From NCBI GenBank assembly GCA_965215215.1, contig OZ244043.1, positions 3,534,001-3,598,000 on the forward strand: a stretch of 64,000 bases of DNA. The letters run 5' to 3'. The notes below the pieces were generated by a model that did not search any database, was not told where the DNA came from, and saw nothing but the letters and a program-made list of their open reading frames with translations. Each line of letters begins with the position of its first letter. Positions within the stretch are counted from its first letter, which is position 1. Below are positions 51,792-60,305 of the stretch, piece after piece. This stretch comes from CALDTK01 sp965215215. GTDB taxonomy: Bacteria > Bacteroidota > Bacteroidia > Chitinophagales > Saprospiraceae. A program made the translations under genes and the position numbers.

Positions 51792-54353
51792 ATGAACTGC
51801 CTTCGTCTTGCTTTTTCGCTGGTGCTGTGCTGGCTCGCGCTGGCCCGAGCCGGTAGCGCGCAGCCGCTGCGTGGCTCGACCTACGAGGCGTTGATGCGGG
51901 TGGGCGACGAGCAGCTCGCCGCCCACCGACCCTACAACGCGTTGGAGCTGTACAAAGAGGCTTACGACAAGGAGCCCTCCGGGGAGGTAGCGTTGAAGCT
52001 GGCGGACCTCAACTACGAGTTGCGCGACTACACGAGTGCGGTACGCTACTACGAACGCAGGCTGCGGCGCGCGGACGAAGGGGAGGAGCTCGTGGCCCAG
52101 TTCCGGTTGGCGCGGAGTCAAAAGATGCTCGGGGAGTACCCGGAGGCAATCGGTACCTTCGAAGAATTCCTGCGGCAGGCGAAGCTCGCCGGGGCGAACA
52201 CGGACAGTCTGCGGGGCTTCGTGACCCGCGCCAACCTCGAGATCGTCGGCGCCAAGGTAGCGATAGAGGTGACCGATCCCCCGCGCATCGCCGTGACCAA
52301 CGCCGGGCGAACCGTAAATACGACCAACCAGGAGTACTCCCCGGTACTGGCCCCGGACGGCTCGCTTTACTACGCGACGTTCGGGAAGAACGGAACGGTG
52401 TTCGAGCAGGGCGACGAGAACAAGGACATCCGTATCTACCGGGCCGAGGGCCAGGAGGACGGCGGCTACGGCAAGGGGGTTCCGCTCGGTTCGGGCATCA
52501 ACCAGGGCGGCGTGCACACGACGAACCTGGCGCTCAGTCCGGACGGGACCGAGATGTTGCTCGTCCGCAACAGGCTCGCCGGCTCGGACATCGAGGTCTC
52601 GGACCTGTACTACCTCCGCGCGGGCGACGACGGCAGCTTCGCCAACGCCGAACCGGTGACGGGGCTGAAGGGCAAGGGCTTCGTGAAGAATCCGGCGTTC
52701 GGGGAGCTCTTCGGCGAGCGGGTGATCTTCTTTAGCTCTAACCGGCCGGGGGGGCAGGGCGGCTACGATTTGTACTACGCCACGCGGCGGGGCGAAGGCG
52801 ACTACGCCGACGCCGTCAACCTCGGTCAGGCCGTCAACACCCCCGGCAACGAAGAGACGCCCTTCTTCCGCGACGGGGTGCTCTACTTCTCGAGCGACGG
52901 CCTCGCCACCATGGGGGGCTTCGACGTGTTCCGCACCGAGTGGTCCGGCCAAAACTGGAGTCCGCCGACCAATATGGGCAAAGGCTTCAATTCGAGCTTG
53001 GACGACCGCTACTTCCAGCTCGACGCCACGGGTAAGCACGGGGTGTTGACGTCGAACCGGGCACCGACCCGCTCCGTGAAATCGAAGACCTGCTGCGACG
53101 ACATTTTTCTACTCGACGTGGAGCCGATCGTGGTCGCCTTGCTCGCGACGACCCTCGACGGGGAGGGGCAGCTCCTCCCCAACGTGAGTATCGACTTGGT
53201 GGAACTCTCCGACGGGGACTCGACGATTATCGCCCGTAAGCGCAACCCTAAGGGCAATCGCTTCGACTTCGAGCTGTTCGACGACAAGAGCTACGTGATC
53301 GTGGCGCGCCGGGAGGGCTACCTCGATAGCAGCGTCGAGCTCAACACCGTCGGCGTGACCGAGGCGGCCTCCGAGGAGCGTACGCTCGTGCTCGAGCGCA
53401 AGCCCGAGGAGGTGGCACCGGAAGACGAGATGGTGGAGATTACGATCAACCAGCCCATCCGACTGGCGAACATCTACTACGACTACGACGACGACAAGAT
53501 CCTACCGGAAGCGGAACCGGACCTCAATTACATCCACGAACTGATGGTCCAGTACCCGGAGCTCGTCATCGAGCTGGGGAGCCACACCGACTCCCGCGGT
53601 GAAGATTCGTACAACCTCGACCTGAGCCAGCGCCGCGCGGAGAGTGCGCGTCAGTACCTGCTCGGGCGCGAGATCGCCGGGGATCGGGTACAGGCCAGGG
53701 GCTACGGGGAGACGGACATTCTCAACGCCTGCGTGAACGGCGAGCGGTGCAGCAACGAAGATCACCGTTTCAACCGCCGCACCGAATTCAAGATCCTCGA
53801 GGGGCCGACGAGTATCGAGGTACGCAAACTGCGCCGCACGAGTACCGGCGAGGAAGTCGACCCGAACGCAGCCCCGGACACGAGCGGGAACAAGGGCGGC
53901 AAGGGCGGACCCCGGGCGGCCGGGATGACGACCGGTCGGGTGGACACTACGCCTACCGCTGGACGCCCGGTGGTGGAGCCCGAGCTGGACGAGCTAAGTT
54001 CGTTGTCGTACGAGAAGGAGGTGCGCGCCGTGCCGCTGCTCCAGTTCGACGAGCGACGCATCGAGTTCGGAGCGGTAAAGAAGGGCGACACGCGCGAGCA
54101 CGTCTACCGGTTCACGAATGTGGGCGAGGTGCCGGCGAGTATCGGGATCGTGAGCGCCTGCGAGTGCACCACGTTGAACTGGACGAAGGGCGAGATCCCG
54201 CCCGGTGGCGAAGGCGAGATCGAGGCCGTATTCGACTCCAGCGACAAAGATGCCGGCGAGCTGATCGTAATCGACATCGTGCTCGACCAAACGGCCCCCT
54301 CCGGCAACGGCATCATCGAACAGGTTCAGTTCACCTTCGAGCTGACCGAGTAG
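51792..54353 (+). CDS. OmpA-family lipoprotein-like envelope protein with TPR, PD40, OmpA and DUF1573 domains (PorE-like)
   Basis: 853 residues from ATG 51792 (a TTG two codons earlier is possible). Signal peptide (1-24); TPR-like helices (about 28-130; ALELYKEAYDKEPSGEVALKLADLNYELRDYTSAVRYYERR in parts); PD40/WD40-like repeats (about 175-430; EYSPVLAPDGSLYYATF, NLALSPDGTEMLLV, ETPFFRDGVLYFSSDG); a carboxypeptidase-regulatory-like domain (about 445-540); an OmpA_C peptidoglycan-binding domain (about 555-680; VIELGSHTDSRGEDSYNLDLSQRRA); a Pro/Gly linker; and a C-terminal DUF1573 domain (about 745-853; IEFGAVKKGDTREHVYRFTNVGEVPASI). The order TPR-PD40-CTLD-OmpA is the known PorE architecture; the DUF1573 end is unusual. 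Confidence 0.9.
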   Translation: MNCLRLAFSLVLCWLALARAGSAQPLRGSTYEALMRVGDEQLAAHRPYNALELYKEAYDKEPSGEVALKLADLNYELRDYTSAVRYYERRLRRADEGEELVAQFRLARSQKMLGEYPEAIGTFEEFLRQAKLAGANTDSLRGFVTRANLEIVGAKVAIEVTDPPRIAVTNAGRTVNTTNQEYSPVLAPDGSLYYATFGKNGTVFEQGDENKDIRIYRAEGQEDGGYGKGVPLGSGINQGGVHTTNLALSPDGTEMLLVRNRLAGSDIEVSDLYYLRAGDDGSFANAEPVTGLKGKGFVKNPAFGELFGERVIFFSSNRPGGQGGYDLYYATRRGEGDYADAVNLGQAVNTPGNEETPFFRDGVLYFSSDGLATMGGFDVFRTEWSGQNWSPPTNMGKGFNSSLDDRYFQLDATGKHGVLTSNRAPTRSVKSKTCCDDIFLLDVEPIVVALLATTLDGEGQLLPNVSIDLVELSDGDSTIIARKRNPKGNRFDFELFDDKSYVIVARREGYLDSSVELNTVGVTEAASEERTLVLERKPEEVAPEDEMVEITINQPIRLANIYYDYDDDKILPEAEPDLNYIHELMVQYPELVIELGSHTDSRGEDSYNLDLSQRRAESARQYLLGREIAGDRVQARGYGETDILNACVNGERCSNEDHRFNRRTEFKILEGPTSIEVRKLRRTSTGEEVDPNAAPDTSGNKGGKGGPRAAGMTTGRVDTTPTAGRPVVEPELDELSSLSYEKEVRAVPLLQFDERRIEFGAVKKGDTREHVYRFTNVGEVPASIGIVSACECTTLNWTKGEIPPGGEGEIEAVFDSSDKDAGELIVIDIVLDQTAPSGNGIIEQVQFTFELTE

Positions 54354-54929
54354 GTGGCCGCGATCGAGGTGATCGCAGTGGTGCTGGCCCTCGTTTACGT
54401 CGTACTAGCCAGTCTAAATTCCCCCTGGTGTTGGCCTTTCGCCTTCGTGAGCAGCGCCCTGGTGAGCTACCAGGTCTGGTTTGCCTACCGGCTGCTCTTC
54501 GACGCGGGATTGAATATATTCTACGCCGCGATGGCGGTGGTCGGCCTGTGGCGCTGGCAAACCCGCCGCGCTGCCCGGGGGCCGGAGCGGGTCAAGCCCA
54601 TCACGGCCCTCAGTCTCCGCGAACACGCCTACATCATCGCCGGCGGCCTGGCGGTGAGCCTCCTGTGCGGAGTTTTGGCGCAAGCCTACACCAAGGTGAG
54701 CTTTCCGTACCTCGACGCGCTAACCACCGTATTCAGTGTGGTTGGCACCTTCCTGCTCGTCGAACGAAAGCTCGAAAACTGGCTGTACTTACTCGCGATG
54801 GATGTGCTGTACGTCTACCTTTACAGCGCCAAAGGTTCGGCGCTATTCGCCGGGCTCTTCGTGGTTTACACCCTGCTCGCGGGCGTGGGGTACTACAACT
54901 GGAGGCGACTCAGGATGGAGGCTGTCTAA
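54354..54929 (+). CDS. pnuC: PnuC-type nicotinamide mononucleotide/riboside transporter
   Basis: 191 residues from a GTG placed immediately after the TAG of the OmpA-family gene. Seven membrane helices; N-terminal WCWPFAFVSSALVSYQVWFAYRLLFDAGLNIFYAAMAVVGLWRW (in parts) and C-terminal KLENWLYLLAMDVLYVYLYSAKG match PnuC, in which the W-x-W-P and ENW blocks surround the substrate. PnuC takes up nicotinamide riboside for NAD synthesis in the inner membrane. It precedes the nqr operon (NADH-consuming), which may be coincidence. Motif copy at 54672-54685 (VLAQA). Confidence 0.9.
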   Translation: MAAIEVIAVVLALVYVVLASLNSPWCWPFAFVSSALVSYQVWFAYRLLFDAGLNIFYAAMAVVGLWRWQTRRAARGPERVKPITALSLREHAYIIAGGLAVSLLCGVLAQAYTKVSFPYLDALTTVFSVVGTFLLVERKLENWLYLLAMDVLYVYLYSAKGSALFAGLFVVYTLLAGVGYYNWRRLRMEAV

Positions 54930-54978
54930 ATAAAGACCTGTAGAGAAACCGCGACCGGACCTGAACGTAGGGTCCGTG

Positions 54979-54986
54979 TATCTTCG
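54979..54986 (+). promoter_or_regulatory. Promoter-like TATCTTCG box before nqrA
   Basis: One mismatch to the Bacteroidota -7 element TAnnTTTG, 30 bases before the nqrA ATG. A 6-base stem (CGGACC/GGTCCG) just upstream could mark the end of the pnuC transcript or an operator. No -33 partner is clear. Confidence 0.35.
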
Positions 54987-55016
54987 CCGGGAAATCCCCA
55001 AGACCCCCGAAAGGCT

Positions 55017-56648
55017 ATGCGGTTATCGCGATTGGTTCCCTGTTTACTGTTGCTCCTGTTGCCCGCCATCGGCTTTGCCCAGGCGGAGACGACCGGATCC
55101 AACTTGGCCGAATACACGCTCATCGGGATCGTAGTGGCGCTGTTGATCACCGTGGTGATCATGGTCGGCAACAGCTTCCTCTCCGTTGAGGCAGTCCAAA
55201 CCGGTGCGGCGAGTACCGGGCAAAACTTCAGCATCATCCCCTCGCGGGACGAGATCTTCAGCAAGAAGTTGCCGCCCAACGTAGACAAGAAGAACGTTAC
55301 TTTCTTGCGCCAGGGCTTCGACGTAAACCTGCTCGGCGAAGCCGAGAACATCGTCGAGCCGGCCAACGGTACGCGCTTCGGCATTCAGCCGCCGAACTTC
55401 ATCGGGATGTCGCCCATCCCGAAACTCGAGGTGGAGGTAGGCAGCCAGGTCAAGGCCGGCGACGTCCTTTTTTACGACAAGAAGCGCCCCGAGATCAAGT
55501 ACTGCGCGCCCGTGAGCGGGGAGGTCATCGAGATCAACCGGGGCGAGAAGCGCCTGGTGGCCAACGTAGTCCTCCTCGCCGACAAGGAGATCGCCTTCGC
55601 AAAACACGAGGTGCCTAGCCTCAATGGGGACCGACAGGGGGTCGTAGACTTTATGTTGGCCAACGGTGCGTGGCCCATGCTGCGGCAGCGCCCGTTCAAC
55701 GTGGTTCCCGACCCGCTCGACGTACCTAAGGCGATCTTCGTCACCACGTTCGATACCGCGCCGCTCGCCCCGGACCTCAACGTCGTCATCGACGGGCAGG
55801 AGGCCGCCTTCCAACGCGGTCTAGATGTGCTCAACGCCCTGACTCCCGGCAAGGTGCACCTCGGTCTTGACGCCCGCGCGGGCTCCGCGCCGTCTACGGC
55901 GTTCAGCAACGCGGCGGGGGTCGAGAAGCACTACTTCAGGGGGAAGCACCCCGCCGGAAACGTCGGTGTCCACGTGCACCACATCGATCCCGTGGGATCG
56001 GATCAGGTCGTGTATACCGCCGGCGTGCAGGAGGTGATTACGATCGGTCGACTCTTCACGCACGGTCAGTTCGACACGCGTCGGACCGTAGCCCTCGTCG
56101 GCGATGAGCTCGAGCAGCCGATGTACCTGCAGACCTACCTCGGGGCGAGTGTAGCCGACCTGATCAAAGGGCGCCTCAAGGAAACGGAGAACGACATTCG
56201 CCTCATCAGCGGGGACGTGCTGAGCGGCGCCCAAACGCAGCCCGATGGCTTCCTCGACTTTTACGACGATCAGCTCACCGTGATCGAGGAGGGTAACTAC
56301 TACGAACTCTTCGGCTGGTTGCTGCCGATCCTCCCGCGGCCGAGCCGCTCCGGGACTTACCCGAACGCCCTGCTCGGCGATTACCGCTTCAAGGCGAATA
56401 CGAACTCGCACGGCGAACGCCGGGCTTTCGTCGTCACCGGGGAGTACGAAGCCGTGCTGCCGATGGATGTGCTGCCCCAGCACCTGATGAAGGCCATCAT
56501 GGCCAACGATTTCGAACGTATGGAAGGCTTAGGGATTTACGAGCTCGTGGAGGAAGACGTGGCGCTCTGCGAGTTTGCGTGTACGTCGAAACAGCCTTTG
56601 CAACGCATACTCCGCGACGGGCTCGAGGTGATGCGCGCGCAGGGGTAG
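55017..56648 (+). CDS. nqrA: Na+-translocating NADH:quinone oxidoreductase subunit A, with N-terminal membrane extension
   Basis: 543 residues, about 95 more than usual for NqrA. The extra N-terminus has a signal-like helix (MRLSRLVPCLLLLLLPAIGF, 1-20) and a second hydrophobic helix (about 34-52; TLIGIVVALLITVVIMVGN), then a linker to about 95; the NqrA homology starts at LRQGFDVNLLGEAE. Conserved NqrA blocks include GIQPPNFIGMSPIPKLEVEVGSQVKAGDVLFYDK (in parts) and CEFACTSKQPLQRILRDGLEVM at the end. NqrA is the cytoplasmic quinone-binding peripheral subunit; the extension would tether it to the inner membrane. First gene of nqrABCDEF. Confidence 0.93.
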   Translation: MRLSRLVPCLLLLLLPAIGFAQAETTGSNLAEYTLIGIVVALLITVVIMVGNSFLSVEAVQTGAASTGQNFSIIPSRDEIFSKKLPPNVDKKNVTFLRQGFDVNLLGEAENIVEPANGTRFGIQPPNFIGMSPIPKLEVEVGSQVKAGDVLFYDKKRPEIKYCAPVSGEVIEINRGEKRLVANVVLLADKEIAFAKHEVPSLNGDRQGVVDFMLANGAWPMLRQRPFNVVPDPLDVPKAIFVTTFDTAPLAPDLNVVIDGQEAAFQRGLDVLNALTPGKVHLGLDARAGSAPSTAFSNAAGVEKHYFRGKHPAGNVGVHVHHIDPVGSDQVVYTAGVQEVITIGRLFTHGQFDTRRTVALVGDELEQPMYLQTYLGASVADLIKGRLKETENDIRLISGDVLSGAQTQPDGFLDFYDDQLTVIEEGNYYELFGWLLPILPRPSRSGTYPNALLGDYRFKANTNSHGERRAFVVTGEYEAVLPMDVLPQHLMKAIMANDFERMEGLGIYELVEEDVALCEFACTSKQPLQRILRDGLEVMRAQG

Positions 56649-56731
56649 CCGCTGCGAAACCGCACGGCATCCCCTACGTTAGTTCAGTCCAACACCCCTC
56701 TTACTAGCTACGGTCCTTCGTTAAACTACTT

Positions 56732-58081
56732 ATGAAGAAAGTCGCCGATTTTCTACACGCAAATACGCCGGACAAGGAGAAGTACCCACTGCTCCACACG
56801 GGTTACGATGCGTTCTTCACGTTTGCCTTCACGCCGAACACGACCACCAAAAACGGCGTGCACATCCGTGACGGGATGGACCTCAAGCGCCTGATGGTGT
56901 TCGTCGTTATCGGCATGCAGCTGCTGTACCTGTTCGGTACCTACAACATCGGTCAGCAGCACTTCGTGGCGCTGGGTGAACACACGGGCTTCTTCGAAGC
57001 CATCAACCTGAAGCTCGCTTACGGCCTGATCAAGATCATCCCGATCTTCGTGGTGACCCACCTCGTGGGCCTCGGCATCGAGTTCTACTACGCGGCTAAG
57101 AAAGGGCACTCCGTGGAGGAGGGCTTCCTGGTGACCGGTTCGCTGATCCCGCTCATCATGCCGCCGGACCTCCCGCTCTGGATCCTCGGGGTATCCGTTG
57201 CCTTCGCCGTGATCATCGGTAAGGAGGCCTTCGGTGGTACGGGCATGAACATCTTCAACATCGCGCTGCTCTCCCGGGTGTTCGTCTACTTCGCTTACCC
57301 GACGACCATCTCGGGAGACGAGGTGTGGGTGGCTGGATTCGAGCAAATAGCCGCTGGCGCGCACCCGGTATACGGTTGGCCCGAGCAGTTTGCCAACTTC
57401 ATCTTTCCCGATAATTGGCCTCAGTTTAACGCCATGGCCACTGTCGCGGACGGCTATTCGGGGGCGACCCCCCTGGGCCTCGCGTACCGCGGGGGCTGGG
57501 AGGCGGTGACGGAGGTGTACACCCCGTCGCAGATGCTGTGGGGCGATATACCCGGCTCGATCGGTGAGATGTCGAAGGTGTTGATCGGTTTCGGTCTCCT
57601 CCTCCTCCTAATCACCGGCATTGCCAGTTGGCGGATCACGTTCAGCGTATTCGCCGGAGCCGCTGTAATGGGTATCATCTTCAATTGGTGGGACGCTACG
57701 GTATTCATGGCCGTACCCTGGTACGATCACTTCCTCATGGGGAGTCTGCTGTTCGCGGGGGTCTACATGGCTACCGATCCGGTTAGCGCCGCATCGACCA
57801 ATACCGGTAAATACTGGTACGGCTTCTTGATTGGAGCCATCGGCCTGATCATCCGTGTGGCCAACCCCGCTTACCCGGAAGGGTGGATGCTGTCTATCCT
57901 GTTTATGAACGCTTTCGCTCCGCTGATCGACTACTACGTGGTGCAGGGGAACATGAAGCGTCGTATCAAGCGCCTCGCGGCCGCCGCCAACGGGGGCGAC
58001 GAAGACGACTACGAAGTAGCGTTACAACCGGTGGGGGTAGAATCGAAGGACGAACTTCCTAGCAACCAGTTACAAGACTAG
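56732..58081 (+). CDS. nqrB: Na+-NQR subunit B (FMN-bearing membrane subunit)
   Basis: 449 residues with about ten membrane helices. The flavin-attachment motif SGATPLGLA has the FMN-linking Thr at residue 246; GTYNIGQQHFVALGEH and the KEAFGGTGMNIFNIALLSRVFVYFAYP block (in parts) are conserved. It carries covalently bound FMN (through a phosphothreonine) and riboflavin and takes part in Na+ movement. The C-terminal cytosolic tail is acidic and short. The gap to nqrA is 83 bases and to nqrC 2 bases. Confidence 0.96.
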   Translation: MKKVADFLHANTPDKEKYPLLHTGYDAFFTFAFTPNTTTKNGVHIRDGMDLKRLMVFVVIGMQLLYLFGTYNIGQQHFVALGEHTGFFEAINLKLAYGLIKIIPIFVVTHLVGLGIEFYYAAKKGHSVEEGFLVTGSLIPLIMPPDLPLWILGVSVAFAVIIGKEAFGGTGMNIFNIALLSRVFVYFAYPTTISGDEVWVAGFEQIAAGAHPVYGWPEQFANFIFPDNWPQFNAMATVADGYSGATPLGLAYRGGWEAVTEVYTPSQMLWGDIPGSIGEMSKVLIGFGLLLLLITGIASWRITFSVFAGAAVMGIIFNWWDATVFMAVPWYDHFLMGSLLFAGVYMATDPVSAASTNTGKYWYGFLIGAIGLIIRVANPAYPEGWMLSILFMNAFAPLIDYYVVQGNMKRRIKRLAAAANGGDEDDYEVALQPVGVESKDELPSNQLQD

Positions 58082-58083
58082 TC

Positions 58084-58827
58084 ATGAGCGACAACAATCG
58101 TATCCTACTCTTCACTTTGACCATGACCACGATCGTGGCCCTGGTTCTCGGGGGTCTTTTTTACGGACTCAAAGGAATGGCCGATCGCAATGAAGCCGTC
58201 TTCAACAAGCGAGCTATCCTAGCGGCCGTCAGCAACTACCTCCCCAAAGCGGTAGACGAGCTATCCGATGACGATGTGCAGGCCGTATTCGATAATAGTA
58301 TACAGCAAAAAGTCATCTTGCCCGACGGCAGCATCTCGGAGGAGGACATCGCCGACCAAGTCGATCTTTCGCAGGAACGTAAGAAGCCAGTGGATCGGCG
58401 TAAGTATCCGATGTTCATCTACAACGACGGCGAGGAAGACTTCTACATCATGTCGATCCGGGGCAACGGACTCTGGGACGAGATTTGGGGCAACGTCGCT
58501 CTCAAGAGCGACCTCGCCACGATCGCCGGTGTGAGCTTCGATCACAAAGGCGAAACCCCGGGTCTCGGCGCGGAGATCAAGGATAATCCGAAGTTCGCGG
58601 CCCAGTTCGAGGACCACAGGATTTACGACTACAACGGTACTTACACCTCGGTGATCGTGCGGAAGGGGGGGGCCAGGGATCCCCTGTACGAAGTGGATGG
58701 CATTAGCGGTGCGACGGTAACCGCCGACGGAGTGACCGAGATGCTCAACAAAGGTATCGCAGCGTATCGCCCCTACTTAGAACGGATTAAGGCCGAAAAC
58801 GAAGCGGTCGGCCTTCTCCTCAACTAG
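58084..58827 (+). CDS. nqrC: Na+-NQR subunit C (periplasmic FMN subunit)
   Basis: 247 residues: one N-terminal membrane helix (about 6-28; LLFTLTMTTIVALVLGGLFYG in parts) followed by a periplasmic domain. The covalent-FMN motif DGISGATVTADGV has its Thr at residue 211. Length and motif are those of the family. NqrC passes electrons between flavins at the periplasmic face of the pump. Position immediately after nqrB. Confidence 0.96.
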   Translation: MSDNNRILLFTLTMTTIVALVLGGLFYGLKGMADRNEAVFNKRAILAAVSNYLPKAVDELSDDDVQAVFDNSIQQKVILPDGSISEEDIADQVDLSQERKKPVDRRKYPMFIYNDGEEDFYIMSIRGNGLWDEIWGNVALKSDLATIAGVSFDHKGETPGLGAEIKDNPKFAAQFEDHRIYDYNGTYTSVIVRKGGARDPLYEVDGISGATVTADGVTEMLNKGIAAYRPYLERIKAENEAVGLLLN

Positions 58828-58841
58828 CAGAGTAAATAGTT

Positions 58842-59594
58842 ATGGCAGACACAGATGTAGCCGAGAAGACAGCGGTAGCCCGTCCCTCCACCGGGGTGGT
58901 CGAAAAGCCTAAAACGGAACCGCTCTTCGGCAGCAAGGAGCGCGTGCTGATCTCCGATCCGCTGCTCGACAACAACCCCATCACGATACAGGTGCTCGGC
59001 ATCTGTTCGGCGCTCGCGGTCACCACGCTCGTTTGGCCTTCGCTGGTCATGTCGATCGCGGTCGTCTTCGTGATTGCCATCTCGAACGTGACCACTAGCC
59101 TGCTGCGACACCGGATCCCGAAGCAAATCCGTCTGATCGTTCAGCTGGTAATTATCGCCACCCTAGTCACCGTGGTGGAGTTGTCCCTGAAGGCCTTCTC
59201 CTTTACGGTGTACAAGCAGCTCTCGGTCTTCATCGGCCTGATCATCACGAACTGCATCGTGATGGGGCGTCTGGAAGCATTTGCTATGGCGAACAAGCCC
59301 TGGCGCTCGTTCCTCGATGGCATCGGCAACGGTCTCGGCTACGGCGCGATCCTGGTCCTCGTCGCTATCGTGCGGGAGCTCTTCGGTAAGGGTACCCTCT
59401 TCGCAGGTAGCCCGATCCCGATCTCCATCATTGGACCGGGTTCGGATTTCCTACTCGATACCACCTCGATCAGCTGGCTGGGATGGTACTCGAACAATAA
59501 CCTGATGGTGCTGCCGGCGGCAGCCATGTTCATCATCGGGATCATGATCTGGGTGCAGCGTAGCTACAATCCCAAACTGGTCGACATCAGCTAG
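58842..59594 (+). CDS. nqrD: Na+-NQR subunit D
   Basis: 250 residues with six membrane helices. The core starts near residue 33 (FGSKERVLISDPLLDNNPITIQVLGICSALAVT, in parts), which is where ordinary NqrD proteins begin, so there is a hydrophilic N-terminal extension of about 30 residues. Conserved TNCIVMGRLEAFAM is visible. NqrD and NqrE carry an iron or [2Fe-2S] site between them and help form the Na+ channel. 14 bases after nqrC. Confidence 0.95.
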   Translation: MADTDVAEKTAVARPSTGVVEKPKTEPLFGSKERVLISDPLLDNNPITIQVLGICSALAVTTLVWPSLVMSIAVVFVIAISNVTTSLLRHRIPKQIRLIVQLVIIATLVTVVELSLKAFSFTVYKQLSVFIGLIITNCIVMGRLEAFAMANKPWRSFLDGIGNGLGYGAILVLVAIVRELFGKGTLFAGSPIPISIIGPGSDFLLDTTSISWLGWYSNNNLMVLPAAAMFIIGIMIWVQRSYNPKLVDIS

Positions 59595-59645
59595 GGCCCC
59601 GTGGCTCTGCTAAACTCTGTTTACTGATTCTCAATATCCTGTACC

Positions 59646-60263
59646 ATGGGAGAATTCATCAATATTTTCATTCAGTCGGCCTTCGTCCAGAACATGGTGC
59701 TCGCCTACTTCCTGGGGATGTGCTCCTTTCTGGCCGTTTCGAAGTCGGTGAACACCGCTTTCGGACTCGGCCTCGCCGTCATCTTCGTGCTCGGTATCAC
59801 GATGCCCGTTAACTGGGTAATCAGTCACTTCTTGCTCGATCCGTCGACGAGCTTCATCGGGATCGACCTCACGTTCCTGCGCTTCATCATCTTCATCGCC
59901 GTGATTGCCTCGATGGTGCAGCTGGTGGAGATGGTTATCGAGAAGGTCGACCCATCGCTCTACAACGCGCTCGGGATCTTCCTGCCGCTGATCACGGTGA
60001 ACTGCGCCATCCTCGGTGGCTCACTCTTTATGGTTAGCCGTGAGTACACCTTCACCAATTCGGTTGCCTTCGGTCTCGGCGGTGGATTCGGCTGGTTCCT
60101 GGCGATCATCGCGCTCGCCGCGATTCGCGAGAAGATCCGCTACTCGGCCGTCCCGCCCGCGCTGCGTGGTCTGGGAATGGCCTTCATTTTGACAGGTCTC
60201 ATGGGGATTGCCTTCATGAGCCTACTCGGTATCGATCCGGCAGCTTTCGGAACCGTCAACTAG
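59646..60263 (+). CDS. nqrE: Na+-NQR subunit E
   Basis: 205 residues with six membrane helices, homologous to NqrD. Starts MGEFINIFIQSAFVQNMVL (typical of NqrE), with FLGMCSFLAVSKSV, LRFIIFIAVIASMVQLVEM, and ITVNCAILGGSLF, which holds a conserved Cys (with that in GMCSF) thought to ligate the intramembrane iron centre. Start ATG 59646 follows a 51-base spacer. Confidence 0.96.
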   Translation: MGEFINIFIQSAFVQNMVLAYFLGMCSFLAVSKSVNTAFGLGLAVIFVLGITMPVNWVISHFLLDPSTSFIGIDLTFLRFIIFIAVIASMVQLVEMVIEKVDPSLYNALGIFLPLITVNCAILGGSLFMVSREYTFTNSVAFGLGGGFGWFLAIIALAAIREKIRYSAVPPALRGLGMAFILTGLMGIAFMSLLGIDPAAFGTVN

Positions 60264-60305
60264 AACAATCGCCCCCGCCACGGGTCTTTTTTAAAACCGC
60301 CTACC

